From the NCBI GenBank assembly GCA_943736015.1, contig OX031070.1, positions 44,168,173 to 44,232,172 on the forward strand: 64,000 nt of DNA, in the 5' to 3' direction. Below are positions 12,201-22,474 of this stretch, one piece after another (the first letter of the stretch is position 1; each line of letters begins with the position of its first letter). The stretch is from Tridacna crocea. Its lineage: Eukaryota; Mollusca; Bivalvia; Cardiida; Cardiidae. Made by a program: the position numbers and the translations under genes. The notes beneath the pieces are model-generated. The model was not told where the DNA came from, did no database searches, and saw only the letters and a list, made by a program, of their open reading frames with translations.

Positions 12201-12727
12201 TGTCTATTGGCCTTTTCACTGGACTTGTGAGCTTTCGAATTGGATTAATCGTGCTTGCAACGCATTTCGTTGGCAACTCTCTTTTTATCCGTTTTTATCA
12301 GAAGCCATCATTCCCTGGTCTCTCAATTGGTGAGAACAAATGCTCCCAATATTTCAATGTCGCCCTTGATACTATGCTCTACTCTCTCGTGAATTTGTTC
12401 ATATTTGTAGACTTAAATGATCGCACGCCTAAAAAGTGGAGAATTTTAACAAACAATATTTTGCTTTATCTAGAAAACTTTACTTTCGCAATTGTGTCCT
12501 TTATTCTCGTGGAGAACGAGTATACCATTAGATATGCCATGATTATTGCGGTTGGATGTGTAATGCATCTAATCATGTTGTCCAACTATTACATGTTTTT
12601 ACACCCCGAGGTTGGACTCTGTTATAACTGTGTAGATAAAAAAGAGGAACCAAAACCGGAAACCAAGAATCAAATGGATAACGTTGAGGTTGATACTGCA
12701 GCTGTCACTCTTGAGATAGATAGTTAG
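3295..12727 (+). CDS. XK-related protein (Xkr family, putative scramblase)
   Basis: Four exons: 3295-3649, 4090-4471, 5433-5638 and 12027-12727, all GT-AG, joining to 547 aa with stop TAG at 12725. The ATG has a good context (AACCATGG). Residues 1-86 are an acidic Lys/Glu/Thr-rich cytosolic tail. TM1 carries the family's D-V-G-T-D pattern (about residues 104-108), followed by a second TM starting LTEYFWMTLA. A charged, Cys-rich loop follows, then an amphipathic segment with MEDCPQSLLQ, typical of XK-related proteins (PF09815). The last exon gives several further TM helices and a polar C-tail. Family members are plasma-membrane proteins, some of them caspase-activated phospholipid scramblases. 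The tail has V-E-V-D at 534-537, which could be a caspase site (inference). I cannot say which vertebrate paralogue it is closest to. Intron 3 (6.4 kb) hosts a BEL/Pao element. Confidence 0.9.
4705..4900. mobile_element. Fold-back MITE (~195 bp), copy 1, in XKR intron 2
   Basis: Nearly the whole element is one inverted repeat. It begins GGTCCGTATTCACCAACC and ends with the complement of that. The centre is AACCATTCGGTTTAG, and the arms carry TCTGATTGGCTAAACC. The second copy is at 36317-36513. No coding capacity. Confidence 0.8.
5639..6605. other. XKR intron 3, 5' part; nothing recognised
   Basis: Roughly 970 bp of AT-rich intron between the exon 3 donor and the repeat block bordering the BEL/Pao element. 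I see no ORF, RNA gene or repeat family shared with the rest of the window. Confidence 0.5.
6682..11544 (-). pseudogene. BEL/Pao gag-protease-RT-RNase H remnant
   Basis: Reading from 11544 downward: a coiled-coil N-terminus (ATG probably at 11529), a frameshift near 11200-11260, then a DUF1759-type gag domain (starting near 11145 on the - strand). Two CCHC-like zinc knuckles lie near 10440-10330. An aspartic protease follows with the DUF1758-like D-E-G-A-Q-R-S-F signature, near 10130. The reverse transcriptase has a second frameshift near 8960, and its catalytic box reads Y-V-D-N near 8895. RNase H carries F-V-D-A-S and W-S-D-S-Q. Coding then breaks at the 7119-8136 insertion and resumes for about 135 residues, ending just as integrase should begin. 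I did not reconstruct a joined product. Confidence 0.85.
7119..8136. mobile_element. ~1-kb TIR DNA element inserted in the BEL/Pao pol
   Basis: Bounded by 16-bp inverted repeats (CCAGGCGTCCACTAGG and CCTAGTGGACGCCAGG, one mismatch). Removing it restores continuity from the RNase H W-S-D-S-Q-I-T-L-H-W-L stretch to Q-T-T-K-P-L, so the borders are reliable. The flanking trinucleotides are TAA and CAA, which would fit a 3-bp target duplication with one later change, as in PIF/Harbinger elements. The interior has GTCAGGACATC-type and CGCGGACA-type short repeats and no transposase. Confidence 0.75.
11556..11794 (-). repeat. 5' LTR of the BEL/Pao element
   Basis: On the - strand it begins TGTTTTTTTCACGCCGC and ends just before the primer-binding site at 11551. 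Only its first ~52 bp are matched at the far end of the element (6652-6703), so the length rests on the primer-binding-site position rather than on a full LTR pair. Confidence 0.6.
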
Positions 12728-12855
12728 CTTTTGTTTAGAATATCAGTTTTGTGATATTTTTTGTCGTTTTTATGGTGTCTATGATCTAAGAAGCAACCTG
12801 ACGTTGTTCGTTCAGTAATTTCGGATTATTTTCCTGTCCGACTTCTACCGATACA
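12728..12855. other. XKR 3' flank
   Basis: T-rich sequence after the XKR stop codon. I find no AATAAA before the first MITE at 12856, so the polyadenylation site is either non-canonical or lies in or beyond the MITE. Confidence 0.4.
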
Positions 12856-13085
12856 TTAACCCATTACCACACAATCCCTAGTTTTGACACCCCTGAGAAA
12901 GAAGCCTTTAGAAAACATTGTGGGAAAAGGAAAAAATGCTGGTAACCAGCATTTTTTCCTTTTCCCACAATGTTTTCTACCCTTCACAAAACAAATTTCA
13001 AATTTTTCAGTCACTTTTATTTTGTCGTCTGCAAATGCTTTTGATTTGGACAAACCTAAAATCTTGTCGTTTGGTACTGAGTTAA
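12856..13085 (-). mobile_element. Palindrome-core TTAA MITE, type A
   Basis: Full-length copy with TTAA at both ends. Its palindrome shows a paired change relative to the consensus: GGAAAAAATG in the left arm and CATTTTTTCC in the right arm, where most copies have GGAGAAAATG and CATTTTCTCC. It starts 129 bp after the XKR stop. Confidence 0.9.
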
Positions 13086-13328
13086 CTGCACCATAGTCGC
13101 CATGACCGACGTCACTAGGTATATTCTGTATACGAACGTCAATATTTTTTCTTCTTCATTTAAAGACTTCTTTTTATCAGTCCAACATTTACCTCAAATT
13201 CTTTTATCATCACATTCTTAACTCTTATCACTTAAAAATTTTGAGTATATGGGGATTGCGCTGTGACTCAACAATGCCCTTTATGCGTATGAAGATCACA
13301 CATAATACTTCTTAATTCAGTTCTTTTA

Positions 13329-14584
13329 TTATGCTCCCCGAAGGGCGAGCATATAGTCGCCGCTTCGTCTGTCCGTCCGTCTGTCCGTCCGTCCGTCCTT
13401 CCGTCCTTCCGTCCTTCCGTCCGTCTGTCTGTCTGTCCGTCCGTCCGAAGCGATTTCTCCACAACCCTTCGACCAAATTGGATGAAACTTCATATATGAA
13501 CTCCTTAGGGTAAGGCGCCGATACATTTTCCCAGATTTTCAATTTGACCCCGTGTCATGGATAAAAGGGGCTTAATGCAAAATTGCAATTTTTACCAATA
13601 TCTCATTCAGTTTCTGTCAGAATATCATGAAACTTCATGGTTATATTGTTTATGGAAAGTTTTAGCATGTGTCCTTGCTATTTTTAATCTTGGCATTTTT
13701 TAAGTTGACGTTCTGTCATGGCAAAAGGGGGCTTCTTGCAAAATTCCAATTTTTACTAATATTTCATTCAGTTTTGGTCAAAATTTCATTAAACTTCATG
13801 GTTATATTGTTTTTTCAAAGTTTCACCATGTGCTCTTGTTTCTTCATCTATGTGTTTTTCAATTTGACCCTCTGTCATGGAGAAAGGGGGTTTCTTGTAA
13901 AATGAAAAAGGGGCCCTAATGCAAAATTGCAATTTTTACTAATATCTTGTCCAGTTTTTGTCAACATTTCATGGTTATATCTTGTTTTACAAGTTTCAAC
14001 ATGTGCGCTTTGTTTTTGCAATCTATGAATTATTAATGCGCAAATACGTCTTTCCTGGTTTCTCAAATTAAGGCTGCATCATGGAAAAAGGGGACTTCAT
14101 GGAAAAAATTGTTTTTCACTAGGTTCTCCTTTATCAGTGCTCAAAACTTTGTGAAATTTCAAATCTGAACTTGTTGGAACGTTGCCCAGGTACCTCTCTT
14201 CCTTTTTCTCAATTTCAGGCTGCGCCTCGGAAAAAGAGGGCTTCATGTAAAAAATTGTTTTATGTAATATTTACTACATGACTGCTCAAAATTTTATGAA
14301 ATTTCGAATTTTGAGTTATTATTAAAAAATGCCACAAACCACGCACCCGTTGTATTTATTGGAATGATCAAATATTGTCTTATGGAAAAAGGGGGCTTAA
14401 AGGGGGCTTATTTGGCTTATTGTCCTTTACACGTTTGTGTTGGCTATCTCTAAGATTGTAATTGCCTTTTCACTTCAAATTTTGGGGGGCATGAACAGGT
14501 TCTTCTAGGATAAAAGAAGTGAATTTATATCAATTTCATATATTTTATGACAAACACTTGTTCGGGGAGCATAACCCGTCTCTG
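13329..14584. mobile_element. TIR element with TCCGTCCGTC tract and tandem units
   Basis: Outer inverted repeats are TTATGCTCCCCGAA and TTCGGGGAGCATAA (14 bp, perfect). Inside are a short hairpin, a long CCGTCCGTC/CTTCCGTC microsatellite (13373-13450), then four to five diverged units of about 150 bp containing GTCATGG-AAAAGGGG and GCAATTTTTACTAATAT blocks. The layout is the same as in the 1635-2851 element. The ORFs over the CCGTC tract are artefacts of simple sequence. Confidence 0.75.
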
Positions 14585-14599
14585 ACGGCTCTTGTTATC

Positions 14600-15149
14600 A
14601 TTAATGTATTCAAATTTTATTAGGTTTAAACAACTCCACCTTTATTATCTTTTAACACAGATATGCGCGCTAAATGACCAAAGCTAACGATGCGCCATAA
14701 AACAACATTCATTCATTCACGTCAATACTTACAATTATGCAGGGATAATTTAGGGAGAAACGTCGATAGAGCAAACTCAAATAGCTGAGGTCGGTCATGA
14801 CGGCTATGGTCCAAATAGCTGCTCATTGCTGATTCAGTTTTTACCTGAAAATAAATACCTTTTGCCAAAAGTTTTAATTTTTTTTAGATATATGTACCGC
14901 TTTTAAAACTTACAAAGACACTTTGTGGCAACAGGCAAACACGTCAGAGTTCGTCAAATGGCTTTTTTTCAAATCTCCAAAAAAATATGTTCATTGTCAT
15001 GAAAATGCGAGAGTAACCTTTAAAAAAAATGCATGAAAAGCTCTTTTTTGAGTTCATTAATTGTGTTCAGACTGCGCGAATTGCGCAGGCTGACCAGGAT
15101 TAACACTTTTCGCTTTAATGACGTTTTCTGTATGAAAGGTTATAATGAC
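14600..15149. other. Intergenic, with one GC-rich dyad
   Basis: AT-rich intergenic sequence. At about 15066-15110 is a diverged unit of the CAGCCTGCGCAG dyad family (GACTGCGCGAATTGCGCAGG). Nothing coding. Confidence 0.5.
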
Positions 15150-15398
15150 TTGCAACACGCGAAAAGGGACATTCGGACATTTGCGTAAAGTGTCGTCTCG
15201 GATCAGCCTGCGCAGTCCGCGGCGGCAATTTTCGACTACAACAGATGTCGTGCTACAATAGACTTGTGCAAAACAGAAATTTACATAAAAATGGAAAGTG
15301 TCGTCTCGGATTAGCCTGCGCGGACTGCGCAGGCTGATCCGAGACTACACTTTACGGAAATGTTTGAATGTCCATTTTTACATGTTGCAGGTTGTAAG
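15150..15398. mobile_element. GC-rich dyad MITE (GTGTCGTCTCGGATCAGCCTGCGCAG family)
   Basis: About 250 bp with ~75-bp inverted arms. It opens TTGCAACACGCGAAAAGGG and closes with the inverted counterpart ending CATGTTGCAGG. Each arm carries a second-order dyad around GCCTGCGCAGTCCGCG or GCGGACTGCGCAGGC. Related copies: 26791-27049, 38530-38640 (short form) and 48531-48755. Confidence 0.75.
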
Positions 15399-15439
15399 AT
15401 AATTGTAATCAACCTATTTAAAGACTTTTTCTACAGTTT

Positions 15440-15926
15440 CGTGAAAATTTGATCCTTTCATAGAATTTTCTAATTCTTTCATATGGCAAACTCAAAAATA
15501 AAAAGAAAAAGGTATGTTGTCGAGTTAGATTTTCTGCAAAATGGCTGTTTCTATGGTAACCGTTTGTATCAAAACACCTAAAATGATTTTATCTTCATGA
15601 AAGACAGTAATACAGTGATAGAAAGTTTATTTTACATTGCAAATATTAATTTCCATATCTAATATATTATTTCTTGATTATGTATGAATGAAATAGTAAT
15701 CTGAATTCATTTTCTTTTTTTTTTAATGTTTTTCCTATTTCTTGACTCGCCAAAATCAATATGTAGTCTTCATTTAATTCAAAATTTTGAAAAATTCCTT
15801 TCATATAATTTTCTATTCAATTGATATATACAGTAAAATTTAATGGTAACTACAAAAATGAAAAGAAATGGATATGTTGCCGTGTTAGATTTTTTGTAAA
15901 ATGGCCATTTCCATAGTAACCGTTTA
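15440..15926 (+). repeat. Direct repeat pair (~130 bp)
   Basis: The block at about 15440-15570 recurs at about 15795-15926. Both carry ATTTTCTA, an AAAAATAAAAAG-type run, GATATGTTG or GTATGTTG, and GTAACCGTTT. The intervening sequence is AT-rich. Origin unknown. Confidence 0.55.
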
Positions 15927-16712
15927 GGCGCTCAGACCGATCGGCACTGTCATGTTCAGTAGACTCTAGTCTCTGAGAAAGTCGATACCGTCGAAAACTT
16001 TCCTGTACTCTTCTGATCTTTTACCCTTTAGATCTTTTTTGCAAAATGTCCTTTACGTCGATATTGTAGACTCATTCTTCGCTTCGAAAAGTACCGTATC
16101 CGAAATTCAAGGTATTGTCCGAACGATATACAAGTACCTTCTTTGAGAAGAGTTACTGTCTGTTATTGTCTCCCTTGAAATCGCCAAAAGTAGCAGTACA
16201 CGGTTTGTCGGCTAAACTCTTCTCCGTCCGCCATACGCCGAACTGAACTTCCTCAAACAAAGGACTATATAGTCAGCCTGAAATTATAAAGAGCACTTAA
16301 ATGCAACAGCACAATCCTAATTCTTAAGATTTTACCAGTAAATCATGTTCAACTTGTGAAATAGTGATATCAATGATCAATATAAGCAAGTGACATGGTC
16401 GGAAAAAAACTGGAAAAAAAATTGCCATTTTAGCCTATATTCCAAAATTCACAAAATCCAAACCCAGCCTAAAAATGCTAAGCTAAATTGAAACTCCAAA
16501 CAACACATAATCTGGGGATAAAATCCAAAATAGCACTCTACCATGCCGTTTTTTCGCAATTTTTCGTGCCCTGACCCTACCCTTGTTTTCCGCTTGCTCC
16601 ATGACCCCTCACTCTCGCATTTGGGGTCAAAACTATAGTACAAAGAAGGAAAGGTCATGACCCCCTGTTTCACATACAAATTCAATGGGGGGAGTGATGC
16701 ATCACATCTTCG
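15927..16712. other. Intergenic, nothing recognised
   Basis: No supportable gene, RNA or repeat shared with the rest of the window. The short ORF near 16449-16715 (-) has no family resemblance that I recognise. Confidence 0.45.
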
Positions 16713-17103
16713 CAAGCCAAGGCTGACGATTCACTACTCTACTCTACCCTTGGCGGATCGAGCTTGATTTTTATATTTCCCCCGATACGCTTTTTCATTG
16801 GATGCAGCCAGCCCTAACTGCAACGAATGAAATCGCTCGTAGCATTTCATCTTTGATAAAAATAGAACAAGGTCGCTACCTTTCGAATAGCAGGTAAACA
16901 TGGAAACCCTAGAGGATGTCTGCTTATCGCTTCCTGTGTATTCATAAGCGGTTTGTAAAACGATATTTCATTTGCTTTTAGAAATATGATGTAAAGGGGG
17001 TAATAACCAGCGTCAAATAGAGGGCGCATCACAGGAATCTCGAAATAGGGCTCAATCAGCCAAGGTAAGATCCACGTAGTGATCGTAACCTTGGCTCGCA
17101 AAG
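16713..17103 (-). mobile_element. ~390-bp MITE, copy 1 (CTTCGCAAGCCAAGG ends)
   Basis: Begins TCGCAAGCCAAGGCTGACG and ends in the inverted form CGTAACCTTGGCTCGC. The second copy, in opposite orientation, is at 34468-34862 and the two match along their whole length. Both are flanked by partly palindromic CATC/GATG. Non-coding. Confidence 0.75.
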
Positions 17104-17725
17104 ATGGATGCATCATAGCAGACAGGTCGAATTTTGCGCAGGCGACGGATAATGATTCAATACGTACGATGTATCGCGGAGGATTAAACCCCTTTATTCC
17201 GGAGCATGGCACATTCTTTTTGTATCACAATAGCCTTTAGAGCGGTTGGCTCAATGGTGTTGATTTTAGTCATACTGTTATACAATACATCTGACCCACA
17301 TATGTTTATTCTCGAATTTCGAAGATACTTTTTACACTTGGGCGCTAAAAGAACAGGGGCTCCTTTTTTAGTCCGTAAAATCCTCCATGTCTATAGCTAC
17401 CAACTCAAGACTGCTTTGTTATATGTTTCAGTAACTTGACAGTGTAGATTCGGGACCGGATTGCACGTTTTGTGTTATCCGATCTGAATCTTCACTGTGC
17501 ATAGTGGAGCCACGGATTAACCCCTAAGTTGCTGATTGTGGATCTCTGACCTTTTGCGGACAGTGTAGATAAAGATCAGACTGCACAGAACGAACAGTCT
17601 GATCTAGGATCTACACTGTTCGATGCAGATATATTTGTCCAAAAAACATACCCTTGGAATAGCATCATTTGACTTTTTACTATCGAATAGAAAGGTCGAC
17701 GTTCGTTATTTAATCAGGATAAGAG
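17104..17725. other. Intergenic, with a GATCAGACTGCA palindrome
   Basis: At about 17566-17625 lies an inverted repeat built on AGATCAGACTGCACAGAAC, with a diverged partner at 17441-17500. The same dyad recurs at 24535-24600, 35940-35995 and 45125-45180. Nothing else was recognised. Confidence 0.5.
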
Positions 17726-17947
17726 TTAACCCTTTACAATGACAACTTTTAACGCCCCTAAGGAAGAAGCCTTTTGAAAACATTGTGGGAAAAGGAGAAA
17801 ATGCTGGTAACCAGCATTTTCTCCTTTTCCCACAAAGTTTTCTACCCTATCAAAGCAAAATAGCACCCATTTGAGCCACTTCGAAATTGTCTGCAAATGC
17901 TTCCAATCTGGATTGGTCTAAAATTTTGCTGTGAGGTAATGGGTTAA
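17726..17947 (-). mobile_element. Palindrome-core TTAA MITE, type A
   Basis: TTAA at both ends, CCC/GGG termini, core with a TAA loop. The left flank is the AAGAAGCCTTTTG side. The right arm has one unpaired change (ACAAAG instead of ACAATG). Confidence 0.85.
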
Positions 17948-18485
17948 CTAAATACCATGAAAGTTACTTATCTCGGTGTCATATATCGTGCGTTTATTTA
18001 AAAAAAAAATTTCTGTTTCATGCTGTAGATACGAGGTTTTTTGAAATAGAACGACGATATATAAAATCCATCTCTATCGACGTCTGAATGTTCCATCCAC
18101 TGAAACCGAAACGGATTATTACTTTATAGAACTGACAAAATAAGAGGGCATTGTAACTCAAAGCGTAAACTACATATTCTGTGCCGTCTGATCTTGACTT
18201 ATACCGTCACATTTTTCCTTTTCGTCTCAAACGGCATTGAAGAAGATAAAGAGAACCACGTGTCCATCGAAGCGTATCGTACGTGTAGTCAAGCTTCGTT
18301 ATCTTCGGGGTTTGATTTCCTATCTTTTCCACATGTGCACAAACAACAACTGGAAGGCATTAAAGGAAGTTTCCAAGTTTAAAGTCGATTGCTTCATTTG
18401 CCTCTCAGTTTAAAGTTGTTATCCTCCCCTTTTTTTTTTAAATTGAAAGTGTGCAGACCACTACTGGAAATAATTTATCGGTGAG

Positions 18486-18714
18486 TTAACATTTTACTCC
18501 ATAGATACTCATTTCTACGCATTGCTAGTATGAACCTTTGGAAAACATTGTGGCAAAAGGTGAAATTGCTCGTGACGAGCAATTTCACCTTTTGCCACAA
18601 TGTTTTCTATGCTATCAAAAGGTGAAATAGACACATAAGAAACGGCTTCATCCTTGCTGTTATTTAGGGTCAATTAGAGATACCATAGAAATGCCTTATG
18701 GGGTAAAGGGTTAA
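18486..18714 (-). mobile_element. Palindrome-core TTAA MITE, type B
   Basis: Type B reference copy. The core is CATTGTGGCAAAAGGTG through GCTCG, loop TGA, CGAGC and back. The flanks are the ATAGATACTCATTTCTACGC side and the GGCATTTCTATGG side, quite unlike type A. TTAA sits at both ends. Confidence 0.9.
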
Positions 18715-18949
18715 GATTTTTTTTTTTATCTCCTGTAATATAATTCAGTATATTTGCTTTGAAAAAGAAATTAACATTTTTGTCTTCTACAATTGAAATT
18801 GATAAAATGGAGATTTTTCAATCATGCTTATAACGATGGTCATGATCATTATCAACATGATTATGATCAGTAGTAGTAGTAGTAGTGTCAACTTTACTTT
18901 TTATTAAAATATAGGAGTATTTTTTATTATCTTAGTTTAAGTCGAGCCG

Positions 18950-19303
18950 CGTTGTATGCGCATGTCATATTCTTCGAAGATTCGACCTTTCTTATATGAC
19001 GCATCACTATCCCCGATATCGGGCAGACTGTACAGTAATACGCGCTATAAAGTAACAATGAGAGAAAATACTTTTATCAATACGTTTGAGGAAAAATCAG
19101 GCCTGTTTTAACCCCAGATTTCTTTAAACTGCTGATCATAGCTGAGTGAATCGCACAAGGCAGCGTTTCATTGAGTAAACGTTTATTTCATTTTGAAATT
19201 CAAAGTAACGGTTGCCGCGTAGGAAAGTGGTTCGGTTCTGTACCCCGGATGCCCAAATTAGATAGATGAGTATTTACAGAAAGACATCTAGCTGGAGATA
19301 ATG
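18950..19303 (+). repeat. ~350-bp dispersed direct repeat, copy 1
   Basis: Matches 23421-23773 from GCGCATGTCATATT through GGAGATAATGA at high similarity. No inverted ends and no ORF. It includes GGTTCGGTTCTGTACCC, which faintly resembles a tRNA B box, so a SINE is possible but unproven. Confidence 0.65.
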
Positions 19304-19804
19304 AGTCGAGACGTCGAAGTAAGATTGCATAATAGGTGTCAACAGAGTGAACGCAATACTTCAAATCAGCCATTAAGTCCTGCGTGGTTTAGTGTTAAAA
19401 TGTAAGACTCGAAACCTGAAAGTCCCAAGTACGAGCCTCACCAGAAGCACTGAGTTTTTTTTTTTTCCATGGGACTGTTCTTTGACAAACACGTCAAAGC
19501 TCGACACTACGAATGGTGAAAAAACGGGACATATACAAACATGTGGACTGTCGACTTGATGTAACTCCAAGACATGTAAAATTTAATTCGATCAACATTT
19601 CAAACATTCGATCCTGTCATACCTGACTGCTTGTACTCAACGGAAATTGTAGAGCCAGAACAATTTGCTATTTGATCTTGGACTGTCAGTGTTCGCTTAG
19701 GGATAAGTAAGTTCCCTTTTCAAGGATTGATCAAATTTATGGCGACAGTATTTAACAGATCTCCCATTGCTGAACATTATACTTCGCAGGTGTTCTTAAG
19801 ATAT

Positions 19805-20031
19805 TTAAGTCTTCACCACACGAGAAAATTTTGGACTGGTCCAAATTGAAATCATTTGCAGACGACAAAATAAAAGTGACTGAAAAATTGAAATTTGTTT
19901 TGCGAAGGGTAGAAAACATTGTGGGAAAAGGAGAAAATGCTGGCTACCAGCATTTTCTTCTTTTCCTAGGTGTTTTCAAAAGGCTTCTTTCTCAGGGGCG
20001 TCAAAAGTAGGGATTGTGTGGTATGGGTTAA
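19805..20031 (+). mobile_element. Palindrome-core TTAA MITE, type A
   Basis: Complete copy with the GCAGACGACAAAAT box left of the core. The loop reads GGCTACC and the right arm has several unpaired changes (TTCTTCTTTTCCTAGG), so this copy's hairpin is weakened. Confidence 0.85.
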
Positions 20032-20266
20032 GCAGCCATTTGCCACAATGAAGGAACAGTTCCAGTTAAAAGTAAAAAAACTAAAAGAACGCATTGATAT
20101 GTGCGCTGTGGCACAACTGAAATAATGTAAGACATGTGCCCACACATATAAAACAAATGAACAATAATTACGGTATGATATTGAAACGAGAAAATCCTGA
20201 TGACTAGAAGTCCTTCTATCAATACAGCCAACGTATCCTAACTGCGCTGGAGATTCAGTATTCAGT

Positions 20267-20497
20267 TTAACCCATTACCACTCAATCCCTACTTTTGACA
20301 CCCCTGAGAAAGAAGCCTTTTGAAAACACTGTGGGAAAAGGAGAAAATGCTGGTACAACCAGCATTTTCTCCTTTTCCCACAGTGTTTTCTACCCTTTCC
20401 AGAACAAATTTCTATTTTTCAGTCACCTTTATTTTGTCGTCTGCAAATGCTTTCAATTTGGACCAGTCCAAAATTTTCTCGTGTGGTAATGAGTTAA
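20267..20497 (-). mobile_element. Palindrome-core TTAA MITE, type A
   Basis: Complete copy. The arms carry the paired variant CACTGTGGG and CCCACAGTG (consensus CATTGTGGG and CCCACAATG). The loop region is slightly expanded (GGTACAACC). Confidence 0.9.
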
Positions 20498-20504
20498 GAG
20501 ATAG

Positions 20505-20734
20505 CTAACCCTTTACCAAACAACCACTGGTTTTTACGACCCTGAGATAGAAGCCTTTTGAAAACATTGTGGGAAAAGGAGAAAATGCTGATAACCAGCA
20601 TTTTCTCCTTTTCCCAAAATGTTTTCTTCTATGCTGGGAACAAATTTTAGTTTTTTGAGATACGTTTACTTTGTCGTCTGCAAGCGCTTTCAATCTGGAC
20701 CAGTCTAAAATTTTGTCATTTGGTAAGGGGTTAA
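20505..20734 (-). mobile_element. Palindrome-core TTAA MITE, type A
   Basis: Follows the preceding copy after 7 bp. The left target site has decayed to CTAA; the right is TTAA. The core is GGAGAAAATGCTGATAACCAGCA, with the loop-proximal pair changed on one side only. Confidence 0.85.
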
Positions 20735-21017
20735 CAGCCAAAATACATAAGACATTTTGCGCAGTACAAAGACGCAAATCTCTACCAGCATGAAGTAACA
20801 GCAGTGAAATATGATGTGTGCCAATTCATAGGAATGAAAGTATATTCTCTGCAGTGAGTCTTGGGATGGAGATATTTAGGGTTTCTCCCTCAGGTCAAAT
20901 CGGTGGCGAAACTGAAAAATGTTGTTTTTTTTTTTTAAACATAAAAAGGAATTTAAGATTTCTTTTTGACGAGCCTATAGTTGTAAACCTCTAGGTGGAT
21001 GTACGTTTTTGTTTTAT

Positions 21018-21229
21018 TTAACCCTTTACCAGACGACAAAATTTTAGACTGGTCCAAATTGAAAGCACTTGCAGATGACAAAATAAACGTAACTCAGCAA
21101 TTGAAATTCGTGTCCAGCAGGGTAGAAAACATTGTGGGAAAAGGAGAAAATGCTCCTTTTCCCATAATGTTTTCTAAAGGCTTCTGTCTCGGAGTCGTCA
21201 AAAGGAGGGATTGTGTGGTAATGGGTTAA
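21018..21229 (+). mobile_element. Palindrome-core TTAA MITE with shortened hairpin
   Basis: Full flanks and TTAA ends, but the inner hairpin tip is deleted: GGAGAAAATG runs straight into CTCCTTTTCCC. The flank sequences place it in type A. Confidence 0.85.
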
Positions 21230-21631
21230 GACAGGTTCTAATTGCATGCTCTGGGTCCCACACTGTTACAGATTGCTCGAGACTGTACGTGTGTGACACG
21301 TTATAACATGGACAGGGTTAAAATAATTTCAGCAGGACGCTATATTCTTTATGACTTTTTATGTCAGATATCTTGTTATAACAAATGCGCTGAAAAATCT
21401 GTACAATCCAACAAAAGGTCACTAAGACATCATTGGCCTATTACGGAGAATAGAATTTTGTATCGCTGGATCACCTGATACCGTTACTTAACGAAGTATG
21501 ACATAATTTTTTCTACTGGACACATTTTTTTTTTAAACTTTGCATATACAACAAAGCTCGTTATGTGCTTATATAGGAGACTGCAGTAAAAAGGGACACT
21601 GATCACAGAGCTCGTTTCTGAGAATTTTGCC

Positions 21632-22190
21632 TTTTAAAGGTGGGTATTTAGAATTTTCACATCACACCAAATCAAAAAATATATATGTATCATTGAAATT
21701 TATATGAAAAAACAATATAAATCATCAGTAATTAAGTATCATAAAATTCTCCTACCCAAAATTTTTTTGATGGTATTCCCTTAAGAGGCTACCTAGCCTC
21801 TTAAGCTATTTTTAGATTTCGGGCCAAAAATCAATAAAGCATTGTGGGAACGTCAAGTGACTGGCACGTGACTAATAACGCTTAAATTCCATTACATAAC
21901 AAACATGTAATAATTATTTTCCATAATTTCTTCTTTGGACGGATGTTTGAAACTTCGTCTGTATTTTCCTGTATTAAATGAGAGAATTGATAATCTAAAA
22001 ATAGAACGTGTCTCCCGTTGGTGGTCAACCTGGTCCGTTATAAATCTCTAATTTCTCGTGTTATTGAATGGTTTTCGACTACTCGGGTTTTATGAACGCA
22101 AATTAGAAGGCTTTGGGAGTATAAGGTTAATTCTTAGCATTTTTGTAAAATTTTCTTCCCAAAATCTGAAAGGCCACCTTTAAAAGGTAT
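21632..22190. mobile_element. Probable TIR element with internal hairpin
   Basis: CTTTTAAAGGTGGGTA near 21632 is inverted to CCACCTTTAAAAGGTA near 22170-22186. A perfect 24-bp palindrome, TTAAGAGGCTAC followed by CTAGCCTCTTAA without the repeated CTA, sits at 21781-21804. No ORF. The outer limits are uncertain. Confidence 0.45.
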
Positions 22191-22235
22191 GTATAGTTCC
22201 AAAATCCAGCTGATACTGGATTTATTACGCTTCTC

Positions 22236-22465
22236 TTAACTCTTTACCACACGAGAAAATTATACACTGGTCCAAATTGAAAGCATTTGCAGACGACAAA
22301 ATAAAGGTGACTAAAAATTTAGAAATTCGTTATGGGAAGGGTAGAAAACACTGTGGGAAAAGGAGAAAATGCTGGTTACCAGCATTTTCTCCTTTTCCCA
22401 CAGTGCTTTCAAAAGTCTTCTTTCTCAAGGGCGTCAAAAGTAGGTATTGTGTGCTAATTAGTTAA
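22236..22465 (+). mobile_element. Palindrome-core TTAA MITE, type A
   Basis: Complete copy with TTA loop. The paired variant CACTGTGGG/CCCACAGTG is present in both arms. Confidence 0.9.
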
Positions 22466-22474
22466 TTCAGTCAG

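Noticed and set aside
13268..13542. Arg/Thr/Asp-rich repeat-protein ORFs
   Set aside because: Several frames over a CCGTCCGTC microsatellite are open at once, as simple repeats allow.
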